From Chrysopilus asiliformis (taxonomy: Eukaryota; Arthropoda; Insecta; Diptera; Rhagionidae): a stretch of 64,000 nt of DNA. The notes beneath the pieces were generated by a model, which did no database searches, was not told the DNA's origin, and was given only the letters and a program-made list of their open reading frames with translations. The position numbers and the translations under genes are program-made. Shown here one piece after another: positions 1 through 10,990 of the stretch (positions within the stretch are counted from its first letter, which is position 1; every line of letters begins with the position of its first letter). The stretch lies in NCBI GenBank assembly GCA_964034945.1, contig OZ035961.1:89406991-89470990 (forward strand). The letters run 5' to 3'.

Positions 1-1000
1 TATTAGTTATGTTTTTGTTATTAATTTTAGAAATGCAAAGAAAAATTCTTAAAAGAAAAATTCTAAAAGAAATTTTACTAAAAAAAATTATAATAAAATA
101 AAAAAAAATTTGCACTTTGACTTTTATAATGATTGAAATAATAAACATAAAAGACTTTTTTGAAATAAAATTAAATTTTTATTTTTGTTTTTATTTCATA
201 ATGCAATGTATATAAATGTACATAAATTTTTGTATATTTGTTTTGTATATATTAAGGAAGGCTCGTAATTTTTATAAACATTACATTCTCTCGTTAACTT
301 TATGCATAAACTTACTTAACCACTAAATATTTCATAATTTTCTTTATGGAATTAATTGTAATTTCAGTTAATTTTTTTTTTAAATATATTTTACCATAAA
401 ATTAATAAGTCTTTACAGTTTTTTTTGTTTTACTCTCCAAACAAAATTAAATAAAAAAAAATGTCTGTCATCATTGATACTTTTTTTTAAATTCTAGGAC
501 TAAAAATAATTAAACAACAAAAAATGCATGTGATATCTTGAGAAATTTTATGGATTTTTTTTTTAAATTTGTGTTTTTAGCTACCCTAATAAAATATGGG
601 AATCTGATTTGCTCTGTTCTTAAACTTCTTTATCGTTGGGTTTCCAAAAGTTAAAAGGAAATATTATTAAAAAAAATATGATTTTTAAACTAGTATTATA
701 ACATGTGGATCTATTATTTTATTTGTAAATTAATAAAAAAAATGTTTTTTTTTTATTTTTGTTGATTTTTCGGTCATTTTTTAACGCTAGAAACCATATT
801 GGAGGTGCACGCGCTTCCATTTTTGAGGTGTTTTCCATAAGAATCTGAAACAAACAAAAAATAATTATTAGTAAATTGTTGATTGATAAATAGTGAAAAA
901 TATAAAAAAAATCTATGATTAATATAAAAAAATATGAATGATGTAAATGTAGTTTTTTGCAAAAAATTTTCGCGTCGGAGAAACTAAATATCAATAAAAA
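1..1000. other. AT-rich DNA, no gene seen
   Basis: This stretch is very rich in A and T runs. Open frames on either strand are short and of low complexity, for example the Phe/Ile-rich frame around 720-1020 on the minus strand. I see no splice-bounded coding block, inverted repeat or RNA gene. Confidence 0.6.
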
Positions 1001-1003
1001 GTT

Positions 1004-1078
1004 GTCCATAAAATACGTCATGCGTATTTTCCATCACTTATCACCCCCCCCCCCCCCCCTCACCCATTTGCTAAGACT
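1004..1078 (+). repeat. Dispersed repeat end with poly-C tract (copy 1 of 3)
   Basis: The text GTCCATAAAATACGTCA is followed shortly by a run of about 16 C bases. The same arrangement recurs near 30598-30690 on this strand and near 20285-20425 on the other strand, so it is the end of a dispersed repeat and not a unique site. The poly-C run varies in length between copies. The element class is not clear. Confidence 0.6.
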
Positions 1079-1129
1079 TTTTTTAGCTTGTCTTAATGCC
1101 GCCACCCCACTTTAGCAGACCCCATCTCT

Positions 1130-1380
1130 CCCTCTAAAAATGCAACGTATTGTAGGGACAACCACTAAACTGAAATCAGGGGTCTAAGCCGATTGGCATG
1201 AAATTTTGCACACAGATTCGTGTTACCTTAACGGTGCTTTCTACCTCCGTGCAAACTTTGCTTTTTATCTCCGTGCAAACTTTCATGGTAATTCCCGAAA
1301 AACCTGAAATAGAAGGTCCTGTTTTTCCCATTTTCTCTCGGGATCGGGGTCGCTGATCACGAATCTGGTGTTGAAATATC
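1130..1380. repeat. Dispersed repeat sharing text with 37.2 kb
   Basis: The block GCATGAAATTTTGCACACAG, preceded by an ACCGATTGG-like stretch, recurs near 37210-37240. The second half (GAAGGTCCTGT ... GCTGATCACGAATCTGGTG) is repeated directly near 1990-2096. The phrase type (a CCGATT...ATGAAATTTTG stretch) is common in non-autonomous arthropod transposons, but the class cannot be fixed here. Confidence 0.5.
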
Positions 1381-1387
1381 GATGCAC

Positions 1388-1948
1388 GATTTTGCCCCTA
1401 AACTAACTTTTGAATCAGTGAAGTTTTCACTTTGCTTGAGGACTTTTTGGAAATGGCACAGTCTCTAGTTCCATGAGGCGTTAAAAGCTAGAGTGGACCA
1501 ACCCACATGTCGAAATCGTGAATTTTTTTGTGTTTGAATCACTATTGCGAGTGAGTTTCTAGATAAAAATGTTTGGATGCACAAAAGAACATTTCAACAT
1601 TGAGTAATAAAGTCCACACAAATTTTTTTTTTGCAAAAATTTACAGTAAATAATAGTACAAAAGTGAAAAAGCTTCAAAAACTCGATTATGTGGGTTGGT
1701 CCACTCTAGCTTTTAACGTCTCATATGGCGTCAAGAGCCACCGAATTGCAGGGGAATGGTGAGTGGTTAACGAACTTTCTTGTGATTTTTCACAGAATTC
1801 ATGGAGAAAGTTCGTTAACCCCTTACCATCCCCCTGCAATTCGGTGGCTCTTGAAGCCATATATGGATGAAACTAGAGACTGTACCTTTTCCAAAAAGTA
1901 CTCAACCAAAGTGAAAACTACACGGGTTCAAAAGTTAACCCAGGGGCA
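1388..1948. repeat. Compound foldback: outer arms enclosing two inner inverted repeats
   Basis: Outer arms of about 90 bases (roughly 1388-1479 and 1853-1948) are imperfect reverse complements; each holds CAGTCTCTAGTT or its complement and a GTTTTCACTTTG-type block. Between them lie two further inverted repeats placed side by side: about 1473-1507 with 1689-1724 (sharing AGCTAGAGTGGACCAACCCA), and 1731-1783 with 1807-1856 (sharing GAGCCACCGAATTGCA). This looks like foldback MITEs inserted into the loop of an older palindrome. The short open frame over 1725-1988 is a by-product of the palindrome. Confidence 0.7.
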
Positions 1949-1983
1949 CGAAAAACGCAATTTCTTGCATTGTTCTTTCAAAA

Positions 1984-2096
1984 TTTGAGATGGAAGGTCC
2001 TGTAAAAATAACGCCAATATCCCTTTTCCCATTTTTCCTCTGAAAACCCGGCAGTAGGACGTTTTAGGGTGCCGCTGATCACGAAGCTGGTGTTAG
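1984..2096. repeat. Direct copy of the 1303-1375 block
   Basis: GATGGAAGGTCCTGT and GCTGATCACGAAGCTGGTG match, in the same order and orientation, the block upstream of the compound foldback. The foldback may therefore sit inside or between two copies of one repeat. Confidence 0.5.
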
Positions 2097-2099
2097 ATT

Positions 2100-3220
2100 T
2101 TCCAAATTCGAAATGAGAGATCCTCAAGGCATACCGATTCTTTTTTCCAAAAGATTTTAATTTATTTTTTGGTTTTTTGGTGTGAAAAAAACTTATGCAA
2201 AAAAACTTTATTCCGGCAATGACGGGTATGCAAGCTAGTTCTATATAAAATTTTGTTGCATTGAAAGAAATACAGCATTTCTGATTCATAATTATTACCT
2301 CACATCAAAAATGCATTTACTTCAAAAATTTTGAGGTAATCTAGAACTGTATATATGAATAACGAATAACAAACTTGGAAATATTGATAAGATATAAAAC
2401 CACAAGCATTAATAAAGTATTATTAACTCATTTAGACGACCTCTTTTAGACTTATGACTTTTACAAATTAATCAAACAGCCAACAAGCTTATCCATATCT
2501 TACAATTACTAAAAAAAATTCCCCGCCGATGTGTAACCCTGACTTCAAGTGACTTTTGGACATTTTCTTTTGATTAATTTTCAAAAAGTGTCAAAACATG
2601 ATCTAATATTAGTAGAAAAAATACCAAATTATCAATACCTTGATTAAAATTACTCACAAACTGCAAAAATATTAAAAATAAACGAAAATTGTAATGGTTT
2701 TTGCCAAGAAAATGGATTTCATTCACTGGAATTCAAAATTATATTTTTCTTTCATTTGAAAAATTATTGCACGATTTTTACAAACAATCAAGGATGATTC
2801 ATATTACCGCTCACGGTATTTTCGTGTGTCATATTTCGCACGGCATTAATCTTCTAATGAGCATCACAACAATTGTGTAAATTAAACATACTTTACGATA
2901 AATACAGAAACGTATTTTTCAACAATTGGAATTTTATTGTAGAACTGGTCCACGGCATTGAATTTATTATCGCCTGCCATTGTAAGGTAACTAAAGGTAT
3001 TTTAACAGGTCTGTATGAAATAGCAAAATTACAGACGACCGACATCGTCATGTTGCAGTCTTTTAAATTACATATAAACCATTGCAAGATACTAGTGTTA
3101 CAGGGCCTCTACACTTACGATTTCTTATCCCATGAAATTTTTTATTCCAACGATTGACGAATCAGAGCTCGAGTTGGTGGCAAGAAAAAATCCAGAGAGA
3201 AATTCCATGAAAGATTTCAA
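2100..3220. other. No gene seen
   Basis: AT-rich DNA with short open frames only (longest about 100 codons on the minus strand near 2000-2290 and 94 on the plus strand near 2873). None has a recognisable domain, and I see no clear splice architecture. Confidence 0.5.
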
Positions 3221-3223
3221 TGC

Positions 3224-3448
3224 TGCACAGAAAAAAGTTATTAGTAAACTCACCTACAATTTAGCCAGCTACAAAAAAATAGATGAACTACCGATAAAAG
3301 TAGACAATAACTTGGTCTCATTAGATAAATTATCTATATTTTAGTCGCTAACTGTCTATTTTTGTCGGTAGTTCTTCTATTTTTTTTGTAGCTGGCTGAA
3401 AATCAACGAAAATTGTAGGTGAATTTACTAATCACTTTTTTCTGTGTG
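3224..3448. repeat. Foldback element (MITE-like), about 225 bp
   Basis: The left arm (3224 to about 3304) and right arm (about 3355-3448) are near-perfect reverse complements and both include GCCAGCTACAAAAAAA or its complement and a CACCTACAATT block. The loop is about 50 bases. The small open frame 3132-3344 runs through the left arm and is not considered a gene. No target duplication could be assigned. Confidence 0.75.
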
Positions 3449-3459
3449 AATTTTTTTTT

Positions 3460-3960
3460 TGACATTTCGCGGTTCATTTCCCCACCTACAGTTCGGCCTC
3501 CCTGTTCACGTCGGCCTGCGACTTCAGGGGAGATAGTAGAATTGCAGGAGAGTGGTTTACAGAAGGGAGAAGGTAGATACTAGTGGACCAAATCCCTTCA
3601 AAGTTACAGAATATAGCAGGTGAAATCTCTTCAGAATTACAGAATATAGCAGGACAGAGAAGGAAGGGGGTAATAATTAGTGGGCGAAAACCTATCCTAA
3701 GGCATAACTTCTGCAATTGTGAAAACGGCATCCCAATCGATTGAACGCTTCAAAAGTTATCTGGAGAGGAGTATCGAAGCAGAGGGGGGAGGTCAATAAA
3801 AAGTGTCCTATCCTCTATTCTGCAAGTAACTCTACCTGTGTGCAGAGTTTTGTCGAAATCGGTTGGGCCGTTTTCACGCGATGCCGGAATAAACATTCAG
3901 ACAGATAGACAGACAAAAACAAAATTTTTAAAACTGTTATTTTTGGGTTCAGTACGATAA
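3460..3960. repeat. Dispersed repeat with tail of GACA repeats
   Basis: Two tandem copies of a unit of about 31 bases containing TACAGAATATAGCAGG lie at about 3596-3653. Related sequence is found reversed near 57990-58095. Downstream, a CGGTTGGGCCGTTTTCACGC stretch is followed by CAGACAGATAGACAGACA, an arrangement common at the ends of insect repeats. No coding capacity was recognised. Confidence 0.45.
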
Positions 3961-5060
3961 AATACTTGGATGTGAATCAAAATTTTTAAAAAACACAAAA
4001 TTTAAAGAAAAAGTCACCCCCTAACAATTTTATTACACTTGTATGTATAGATTTAGGCCTTTTTCTTTTCGCCTGCTTTTTTTTTGCTTCTTAAATTTCA
4101 TATTTTGCATGGACAGCGATTAGTTGTGTCTTTCTCAAAAGGACTTTGAGGAATAAAATTTCATGAAATTTTCTGCCCTGTTGTCAAAAATATCTCATTC
4201 CGGCGAGACATTTCTTGGGATAAAAAATCGTAAGTTGTAGAGGCCCGGTTATAGACAATTATTTGTGGCCAATTCAAGCTTTCCAGTGCAGAAAACTCGC
4301 TTGAATCTTGGAACTCGTACGGGTATAACTGAGAAGAAAAGAAAAAAAACCCTCCAAGATTTTGATGTGGAACTTCACAGACAGCTTCGTCATCGTTTAA
4401 TGTAATTCCATATCATACCATCAGTGATTGTTACATCTTTGTGCCCGGCGACTGCAGAGTCACGTTCTAAAATCTAAAATAATCCCAAGAGAAAAAACGT
4501 TTTCTTATTGTAGTAAACTATCGGTTAACGAAGCCAACTTCAGTCGAGATATTTGAAAATTTTCGACCAGCATGCAGTAGTCTTCGCAGCAGTGTTCCTC
4601 AAGGGAATCCACTTTAAATCAAATCGCGTATAAACAAAAAAAAAATAATAAATAAAAAACCTGAATAATCATCATCTGTCCACCTGTGGCCATAAACTTC
4701 ACTATCGAAATTGGTCGTTTTGGACAGTCTGTTGTCCGTTTTTCGATATTGGAATGGTCGCTGGCGCGGACAGAATTCAAAACACCTGGAAATAAAGCGC
4801 AATGTCGGAAGACTAAACTATCGGATGTTTTTGAACCTTCTGTTTTCTTTGAAAAAAAAAATCGGAGCCAAAAAACATGGTAAGCAGAATATTTCGCCAG
4901 GTGTCTGCAGGTGCGTTTATGCAATCTATTTCGATCTGTTTTGTTGGAAGATTGGTTCGAATCTCATAGGGTGAATATTATTCAGTTGCGAAGCGTCACA
5001 GTAGACTGTCTATTAAACAGCAGACACAAGGTATGGTCAAAAAATATTTTTTACACCCAA
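3960..5060. other. No gene seen
   Basis: Moderately AT-rich DNA. Several overlapping open frames of 60-100 codons near 4610-4980 lie on both strands with no recognisable domain. A GGTTCGAATCT string at about 4952 resembles a tRNA B box but has no matching A box or cloverleaf. Confidence 0.4.
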
Positions 5061-5265
5061 TTCAGACTAACGATTGCGATGACGATTACTATTGCGATTA
5101 CTATTACGATTACTATTACGATTACTATTACGATTACTATTGCGATTACGATTGGGATCACGATTGAGCTAATTCGACCAATGAGATCAAAGGTTTCATG
5201 TCCATATCGTCGAAAGCTTGGTTGAGAAGCATCAATTGTAATCTTAATCGCAATCGTTAGTCTGG
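5060..5265. repeat. ATTACT/GATTAC-type microsatellite within an inverted repeat
   Basis: From about 5069 to 5168 the sequence is a tandem array of a 6-base unit of the GATTAC/TATTAC type with sporadic variants. It is flanked by an inverted pair: CAGACTAACGATTGCGAT at about 5064 and its complement at about 5247-5264. The array probably arose inside a short foldback. The Ile/Thr-repeat frame through it is an artefact. Confidence 0.65.
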
Positions 5266-5279
5266 ATTAGGCTTAAAAA

Positions 5280-6555
5280 GTAAAAATTTATTATAATTTA
5301 GCCCAAAATATAATTTTTTCGACCCAATTTTAGAAACATGAAGAGAAAAAAGATTCGCTGCCCTGAATACCTCTTTTGATATCAAACTTGTTGGGGTTAC
5401 TCCCTTTTATGGTGCATCAAAATTGTACCATTTTAACCCCCAAACAAAATAAAAATCCCGTTGACATTTGAAATCTAAACTTCCGGAACAGTATTTTCTT
5501 TACAATTTTTCTAATGACAGTTTCAATTCAACATTGCCCAGCTTGTCAATTTCACAACCGACTATTGTCAAATTTTGACAAAAGCGAATGGAAGCGGATC
5601 GGATTCGACAAAGTGCAGCCACATGTGAAAAATTCTATCGAAAACGCAGGATGAGGGTGAGAACAAGGACAAGAGACTGAATTGGATTAATATTTCTTCG
5701 TCCTTTTTAATCGACAAATGCAGGAATATTGTTTGCATGCTCGGTTGGTTGCAAGTTGCAAGTAACTGGCAGGGAAAACGTTTCACATAAGCCGGTCTTT
5801 GGAAATGTTGTTCCCTCTATGATGGTCTCAAAAACCATTTTTCGCTAAACAAATATTAAAAGAGGCAGTCGTGCATGTGCAGCTGAAATTTGACGGAAAG
5901 GGAACAGCAATTCACTGTTCAGGACTCAATATCAGCTCTCCCTTTTCGAGGAAAAATGAATTTCACCGAAATAAAAAAAGAATGTTTTGCTTGTACATTT
6001 TATTATTTATTAAATTCAAATAGGAAAAAAAAACTGTCGACAAGGGGGAGTAATAATTTGATAAAATATTAAAAATCTTATTTTCAATGGAAATCGTAAT
6101 TAGCTCGGATAACTTACACAATAACGTAAAGGGGAGGAGAGATCCGTTTCTGCACATTTCTGGAGTGAACCCGCTATGATGTCGTATTTGTTGTGATTTT
6201 TGGATAAAATTTCTATTTGGGATATTTAGTCAGTGTATATTGACGAGTGGATCTAATGCTGACGATTTCAATTACATTTTGTTTGGATTTGTTGTGAGGG
6301 TGGAAAGCTTTTATCAATCGAAAAGGAATTTTCGATGGGTTACGCTTTTATGCGCTATAATTTCGGAGGGGTTGATAAAAACATCCTGCAGACATCTGCA
6401 TTAATAGATAAAACCCATTAGCTGTAAGTAAACCGCATTTGGATACGCATTTCAAATATAAAGAGATTTTTTAATCCAATTTTCACATGGCTGTGTGGTT
6501 TAGATTTCTGATAAGATTTTTTTTTATTAATTTTTACTTTCTTATACGAAATACG
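5280..6555. other. No gene seen
   Basis: Unique-looking AT-rich sequence. Open frames do not exceed about 75 codons and none is recognisable. No inverted repeat or RNA gene was noticed. Confidence 0.45.
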
Positions 6556-6559
6556 GAGT

Positions 6560-7535
6560 ATATTGCGGTTATGAAAAGTTTCGGCCACTTAATTTTGCCT
6601 AAGAAATATTTCCCGAGCACTCCTGAGTCGATTGGAATCATACTAAAAAAATGTCTTTCTGTCTGTCAGTCTGACTGTCGGTCTGTCAGTCTGTCAGTCT
6701 GTCAGTCTGTCAGTCTGTCAGTCTGTCAGTCTGTCAGTCTGTCAGTCTGTCAGTCTGTCAGTCTGTCAGTCTGTCAGTCTGTCAGTCTGTCAGTCTGTCA
6801 GTCTGTCAGTCTGTCAGTCTGTCAGTCTGTCAGTCTGTCAGTCTGTCAGTCTGTCAGTCTGTCAGTCTGTCAGTCTGTCAGTCTGTCAGTCTGTCAGTCT
6901 GTCAGTCTGTCAGTCTGTCAGTCTGTCAGTCTGTCAGTCTGTCAGTCTGTCAGTTAGTCTGTCAGTCTGTCAGTTAGTCTGTCAGTCTGTCAGTTAGTCT
7001 GTCAGTCTGTCAGTCTGTCAGTCTGTCAGTCTGTCAGTCTGTCAGTCTGTCAGTCTGTCAGTCTGTCAGTCTGTCAGTCTGTCAGTCTGTCAGTCTGTCA
7101 GTCTGTCAGTCTGTCAGTCTGTCAGTCTGTCAGTCTGTCAGTCTGTCAGTTAGTCTGTCAGTCTGTCAGTTAGTCTGTCAGTTAGTCTGTCAGTCAGTTT
7201 GCCTGTCAATCTGTCAGTATGTCAGGCCATGAAATTTTACAGGAGTTTAAATCCTAAAATGGAACTATTCTATTAACTTTTGGTGGAAATCACATTTTTG
7301 TCTTTCATTGTTATCCGCTATCTTTTACCGTTATTGAGATAATTTCATTAAAAAGTAAGAAAATACATGCAAAGTGCTTGCAAACTAACAGTTTTTCGAA
7401 AAAAAAAAAAAAAAATGGTTAGAGGAGAAATTAAAGATTTTAAGATTCTGTTCATTTTTGCCTTTTACCATAAATGGATAACTTTTACCGTTACCGAGAT
7501 ATTTCAGATTTTGTGAACTACTTAATATTTTATTT
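6560..7535 (+). repeat. Dispersed repeat family A, copy 1
   Basis: The order of blocks is: CCCGAGCACTCCTGAGTCGA, the 8-bp satellite array, then GGCCATGAAATTTTACAG, then TTAACTTTTGGTGGAAATC, then modules of the kind TTTTACCGTTA...GAGATA. The same blocks in the same order are found reversed at 14170 to 13735 and continue at 10260 to about 9900, across the inserted pogo element. Module fragments also occur at 15950-16310. No reading frame survives. The class is not recognised. Confidence 0.75.
6657..7226 (+). repeat. 8-bp satellite array, unit GTCTGTCA
   Basis: About 570 bases of head-to-tail GTCTGTCA, nearly perfect in the first 300 bases. Later units are interrupted by an extra GTTA, giving a higher-order pattern near 6950-7010 and 7140-7190. 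An open frame of Ser/Val/Cys/Gln repeats arises because 8 is not a multiple of 3; it is not a gene. The array lies at a fixed place within family A; the reversed copy near 14007-14133 holds a shorter, degenerate version. Confidence 0.95.
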
Positions 7536-7542
7536 GCCGGGT

Positions 7543-8184
7543 TATAGTAGGGCTGACCCATACTTTTTCATTTTTTTTCACGAGTGTGTTAAAAATAAAA
7601 TGGCGGCTTGGGGCTAGTAGACTCACAGTATACTGGGATTAAATGACTCGATATGAATTACCTATATTTTTTGTTAATTAATTTTATTTTTTTAAATTAG
7701 ATGAAATTTACACCCCGATTGCGCGTGCCGTGTCGTTTTCGACAAGAGTCGTTTTACGTGTTGTTGTTAGTGTTTTTCTACCAACAACAACACGTAAAAC
7801 GACTCTTGTCGAAAACGACACGACACTCGCAATCGGGGTGTTCATTTATGTTAATCTGAAATGTTATTAATTTTTTAAAGAATAAATTTTTTCAGAATTA
7901 TTATAGTTTTTCAATATGTTCCATAAAAAGTATAGAGTCACATAACCCCGTTCACAGAGTCAACAAGCCCCAGACACGGGGTTAGTCGACTCATCGAACA
8001 ACTTTTTTTAAAATGAAAAAAAATATTTGAAACACTTATAATTAGTCAAAATAAAAGATTGGCTAAGAAACACAATTGAATAAACCAACCAAAAACGTCT
8101 TTACTGCACCTGAAATAATTACAGTAAAACTTTTAGAAAGTAGATTATAAAAAGTGGGTCTACTAGCCCCGGTCTACCCTATAA
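7543..8184. repeat. Possible MITE with GGGGCTAGTAGAC motifs
   Basis: GGGGCTAGTAGAC near 7610 is present as its reverse complement near 8158-8170, with a diverged third form near 7967-7997. The outer edges (TATAGTAGGGC near 7543 and CTACCCTATA near 8174) are weakly inverted. A foldback element lies within it at 7711-7840. The boundaries are tentative. Confidence 0.35.
7711..7840. repeat. Foldback element of the CACCCCGATT family (full copy)
   Basis: Two arms of 60 bases (7711-7770 and 7781-7840) are reverse complements with about three mismatches, around a 10-base loop. The ends read CACCCCGATTGCG. Relatives are a second full hairpin at 46744-46834 and a single arm at 45689-45753. The blocks GTCGTTTTCGACAAGAGTCG and ACGTGTTGTTGTT are distinctive. 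No coding capacity; spread by an unseen transposase is inferred. Confidence 0.85.
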
Positions 8185-8248
8185 ATTGAGCAGGCACGTA
8201 GATTTTGTATATGAAAGTTACGTGATGTTCACATTAGACGTTTTTTGT

Positions 8249-8700
8249 TTAAATCCTGTTAAAATTCGTATAAATTAGTACAAAAGCAGTTTTTTGCATG
8301 GCGTATTTTTTGGCCAACTCCTTACTGATGTTGAATTGAGATGATTTCTGAATCTGGGGTTTGTTAGGTTCCCAAAAATACATTACGCTGTGGATGCGCG
8401 GTCTTTTAAGTTCAAATTTAAGCGGAATTAACAAAAAACATAACAAAAGCTATAATTGCCAATCTGGCAATTATTGAAAACCCGTATGGTAATATTCGTA
8501 TCAAAATTCGAACAGTTGTACCAAAATTCCACTTTGAAGTCAAACTTTCCAATAAGATTTTTTAAAATTTATTCCAATCGGATTTTGATGTATGGAAGTT
8601 TTACGCGTCAGAGCGTGGGATTCCCTCCAACCGATATTCAAAAATTTCTCTTCTTCATTTCGACGCCTCCGTTCAACACTATCGTGATTTGACTTACGAC
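8249..8700. repeat. Dispersed repeat family B, subfamily B', partial
   Basis: The text AAGCTATAATTGCCAATCTG near 8450, followed by CCAATCGGATTTTGATGTATGG near 8574, matches copies at 46870-46945 and (reversed) 52450-52600. The part from 8340 to 8410 (CATTACGCTGTGGATG, GCGGTCTTTTAA) has a relative near 14630-14670. The short frames on both strands lie wholly within repeat sequence. Confidence 0.6.
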
Positions 8701-9900
8701 ATTTTTCAATGTTGGATTTTTAATTCATTAAAAAATAAAACTCGTCAACTTTTTTGAGATATTAAGGATTCACAATTGCAGATTGAACAAATTCCTTCCA
8801 AAATCAGTAGAAATTAGCTAAAATTCTTCCCAATATTAACGTTTTATCGTACTTAGAAAAACGTCAGAATTCTGACAGCTCGAAAGAGATACGATAGTCT
8901 TGTACGAAGGTGTCATTTTGTAAAGGTCACTGTCCCTATTACGATTTAATTTGGCTGTTGACAATTTTTTTGAATTCATCATCGATTGATGATAAAACTG
9001 AATGAACTTCTAATGGAATTTATTCAAAATGTTTTTTTCTAAAAAAAAGGTTGTGCTGTATTTTTCACGAAATTAAATATTACGCAAGCCTTGACACAAT
9101 TGCTGTTCGTATTTAATGTCAGTCGATATAATGCCCCATATTGGCCATAGTGAAATTATAGTAGTGTAAAGTAATATCAAAAAAAAAAAACTTGAACGAG
9201 TAGCATTTAACGGGACCATGACGTAATTATGCTGAGCATTTTCTAATACATATTTTTAGATCCAACATAGTTCCATTCATGGCATTCAGAATCAACGAAA
9301 ATTATTATTAACAGTTTATAAAAGTAAACGCAAAGCCTAAAGTGGACCATTTATAAAGTTTTCTTTTTTTTTGTTGCCATTTTGATCATTTAGTCATTTT
9401 ATTTAGCTCACATCACATCGGAATCACAATGAAATGGAATGAGGCAGACATTCGAGAGTGAATTAAATGCCCTGGCCTGGCCTGGCCAGTTAGTCATTCA
9501 TTCGGCGAAGATTTCAAGTTTTGCTCTGAAATTGAATTTAAATTGGCCGCGGTCTGCCGGCCAGGCCAGTGCGGTGCGGTACGAAGCGAAATTGAAGCTA
9601 TAATAGATAAAGGCAAGTATCTGACCAATTTTACAAACGATATTTACCAAAAGTTAAATAAGACTCCAAATATAATGAGCCATGGTCGGTAAATGTTGGA
9701 TTTTTTTTTCCAAGTGCCAGAGGTGGTCGACCGATGGATAATCCAGACAGAAGCCAAAAGCGGTTAGGGATGCGGATCCGTATCTTATGAGGTATTTCTA
9801 GCAAATTTTGTTTACAAACGTAATGCAAAAAAACAAATATCTGATGTGAACAGCACATGACTTTCTTACACAAAATCTACGTTTCTGCACAATTTACCCG
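8700..9900. other. No gene seen
   Basis: AT-rich DNA. A small cluster of GGCCTGGCC and GGCCAGGCC strings lies near 9472-9570. The minus-strand frame 9631-9873 (80 codons) is not recognisable. Confidence 0.45.
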
Positions 9901-10259
9901 GCGATTAAAGTTTTAGTTTGTATAAAAAAGCGAACTTTTTAAAAAAATCTAAAATATCTCGATAACGGTAAAAGATACTGATTTACGTTAAAAGGCAAAA
10001 ATGTAGAGAATTTTAATATCTTTAATTTTACTTTTAACCATTTCTTCGAAAAACCGCTAGGTTGCAAGCAATTCGCAAAAATCAATTTTTTAAACTTTTA
10101 ATGAAAATCTTTCAATAACGGTAAAAAATAACGGATAACAGTAAAAGACAAAATTGTGGTAAACATTATACTCTTCAATACATCACATATATTGAACTAC
10201 CAAAAACCCTTTATTTTTCGAGATAATGGCAAAAAAACTGATATTTTTTAAAAACAGCA
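9900..10259 (-). repeat. Family A copy 2, distal part (split by pogo)
   Basis: Read on the minus strand, this part continues family A after the pogo element: modules of the type TTTTTACCGTTATT...GAGATA, a GGTTTTTCGAAGAAATGG block and TTTTACCGTTATCGAGATA, matching the order in copy 1 near 7300-7510. The rest of the copy lies at 13736-14170. Confidence 0.7.
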
Positions 10260-10261
10260 TA

Positions 10262-10285
10262 GGGTGGATGGCTATAATATTGACC
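10262..10285 (+). repeat. pogo left terminal inverted repeat
   Basis: 24 bases, exact reverse complement of 13710-13733. It ends in ATATTGACC, a motif that recurs several times in the subterminal DNA. Confidence 0.93.
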
Positions 10286-10970
10286 TATTAAAATTCGGGA
10301 TATATTATTGACCTAATTGGAAATTATGCCCTGAAACAAAACTCTTCTGCCGTACTAAGGATGTCAGTACATGAAATTCAAAATTAATCTTTTTTCTTCA
10401 TTTCAATAGTTTTTGGTGTTTTTAATTATAAGTTTTAGCGGGTTAAAAAAGTCATTTCAGTGAACACAGTCAGTGAGTACAGACGTGCAGACGATACATG
10501 GAAAATTCTTGTGCAAGTAAGTAAGAAAGTGGTGTTTTCAATTTTCACAATTTAGTCGTGTTTTCGTGAAAATCTTGTTTATATAGCTGGTATTTCTGAA
10601 CAAATGAATTATTTCTTTAATTATTTTCATAAATTTGAAGTGATCTCTTATAATAATAATAATAAAATGTTAAATTTATTCTCGGTCATAAATAGGGCCG
10701 CTTAAAAATCGCGACGTACGCTTTATTGACCCATAGGTCAATAATACGTACATTTTTATGTCAATAAAGAGTTATTGAACATTAATAAATTTTCATTCTT
10801 TAAATAAATAATTAACGATTAACCAAGGTTTTTTTACCAAGTATCTTAATTAATAGAAAGCATTAAACCCAAAAAAATGTATTCCGAATATAATATTTGC
10901 GCAATTAAAATATAACCGAGCTATTAAAATTTAGATCAATATAAAGAACACTCGGTCAATAATATATGCT
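10262..10970. repeat. pogo left subterminal repeats (ATTGACC / GGTCAAT)
   Basis: The left 700 bases carry repeated ATTGACC motifs in both directions: at the terminus, at about 10304-10313, as a head-to-head pair TATTGACCCATAGGTCAATA near 10724-10743, and near 10954-10963. Subterminal repeats of this kind are transposase-binding sites in some other DNA transposons; here the role is inferred only from spacing and recurrence. Confidence 0.6.
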
Positions 10971-10990
10971 TTCCATATACCTTTTACAGA

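Noticed and set aside
4940..4975. tRNA B-box-like GGTTCGAATCT
   Set aside because: No A box at the right distance and no cloverleaf could be drawn.
6487..6957. 156-codon frame of Ser/Val/Cys/Gln repeats
   Set aside because: It is a translation of the GTCTGTCA satellite; the period of 8 keeps all frames open.
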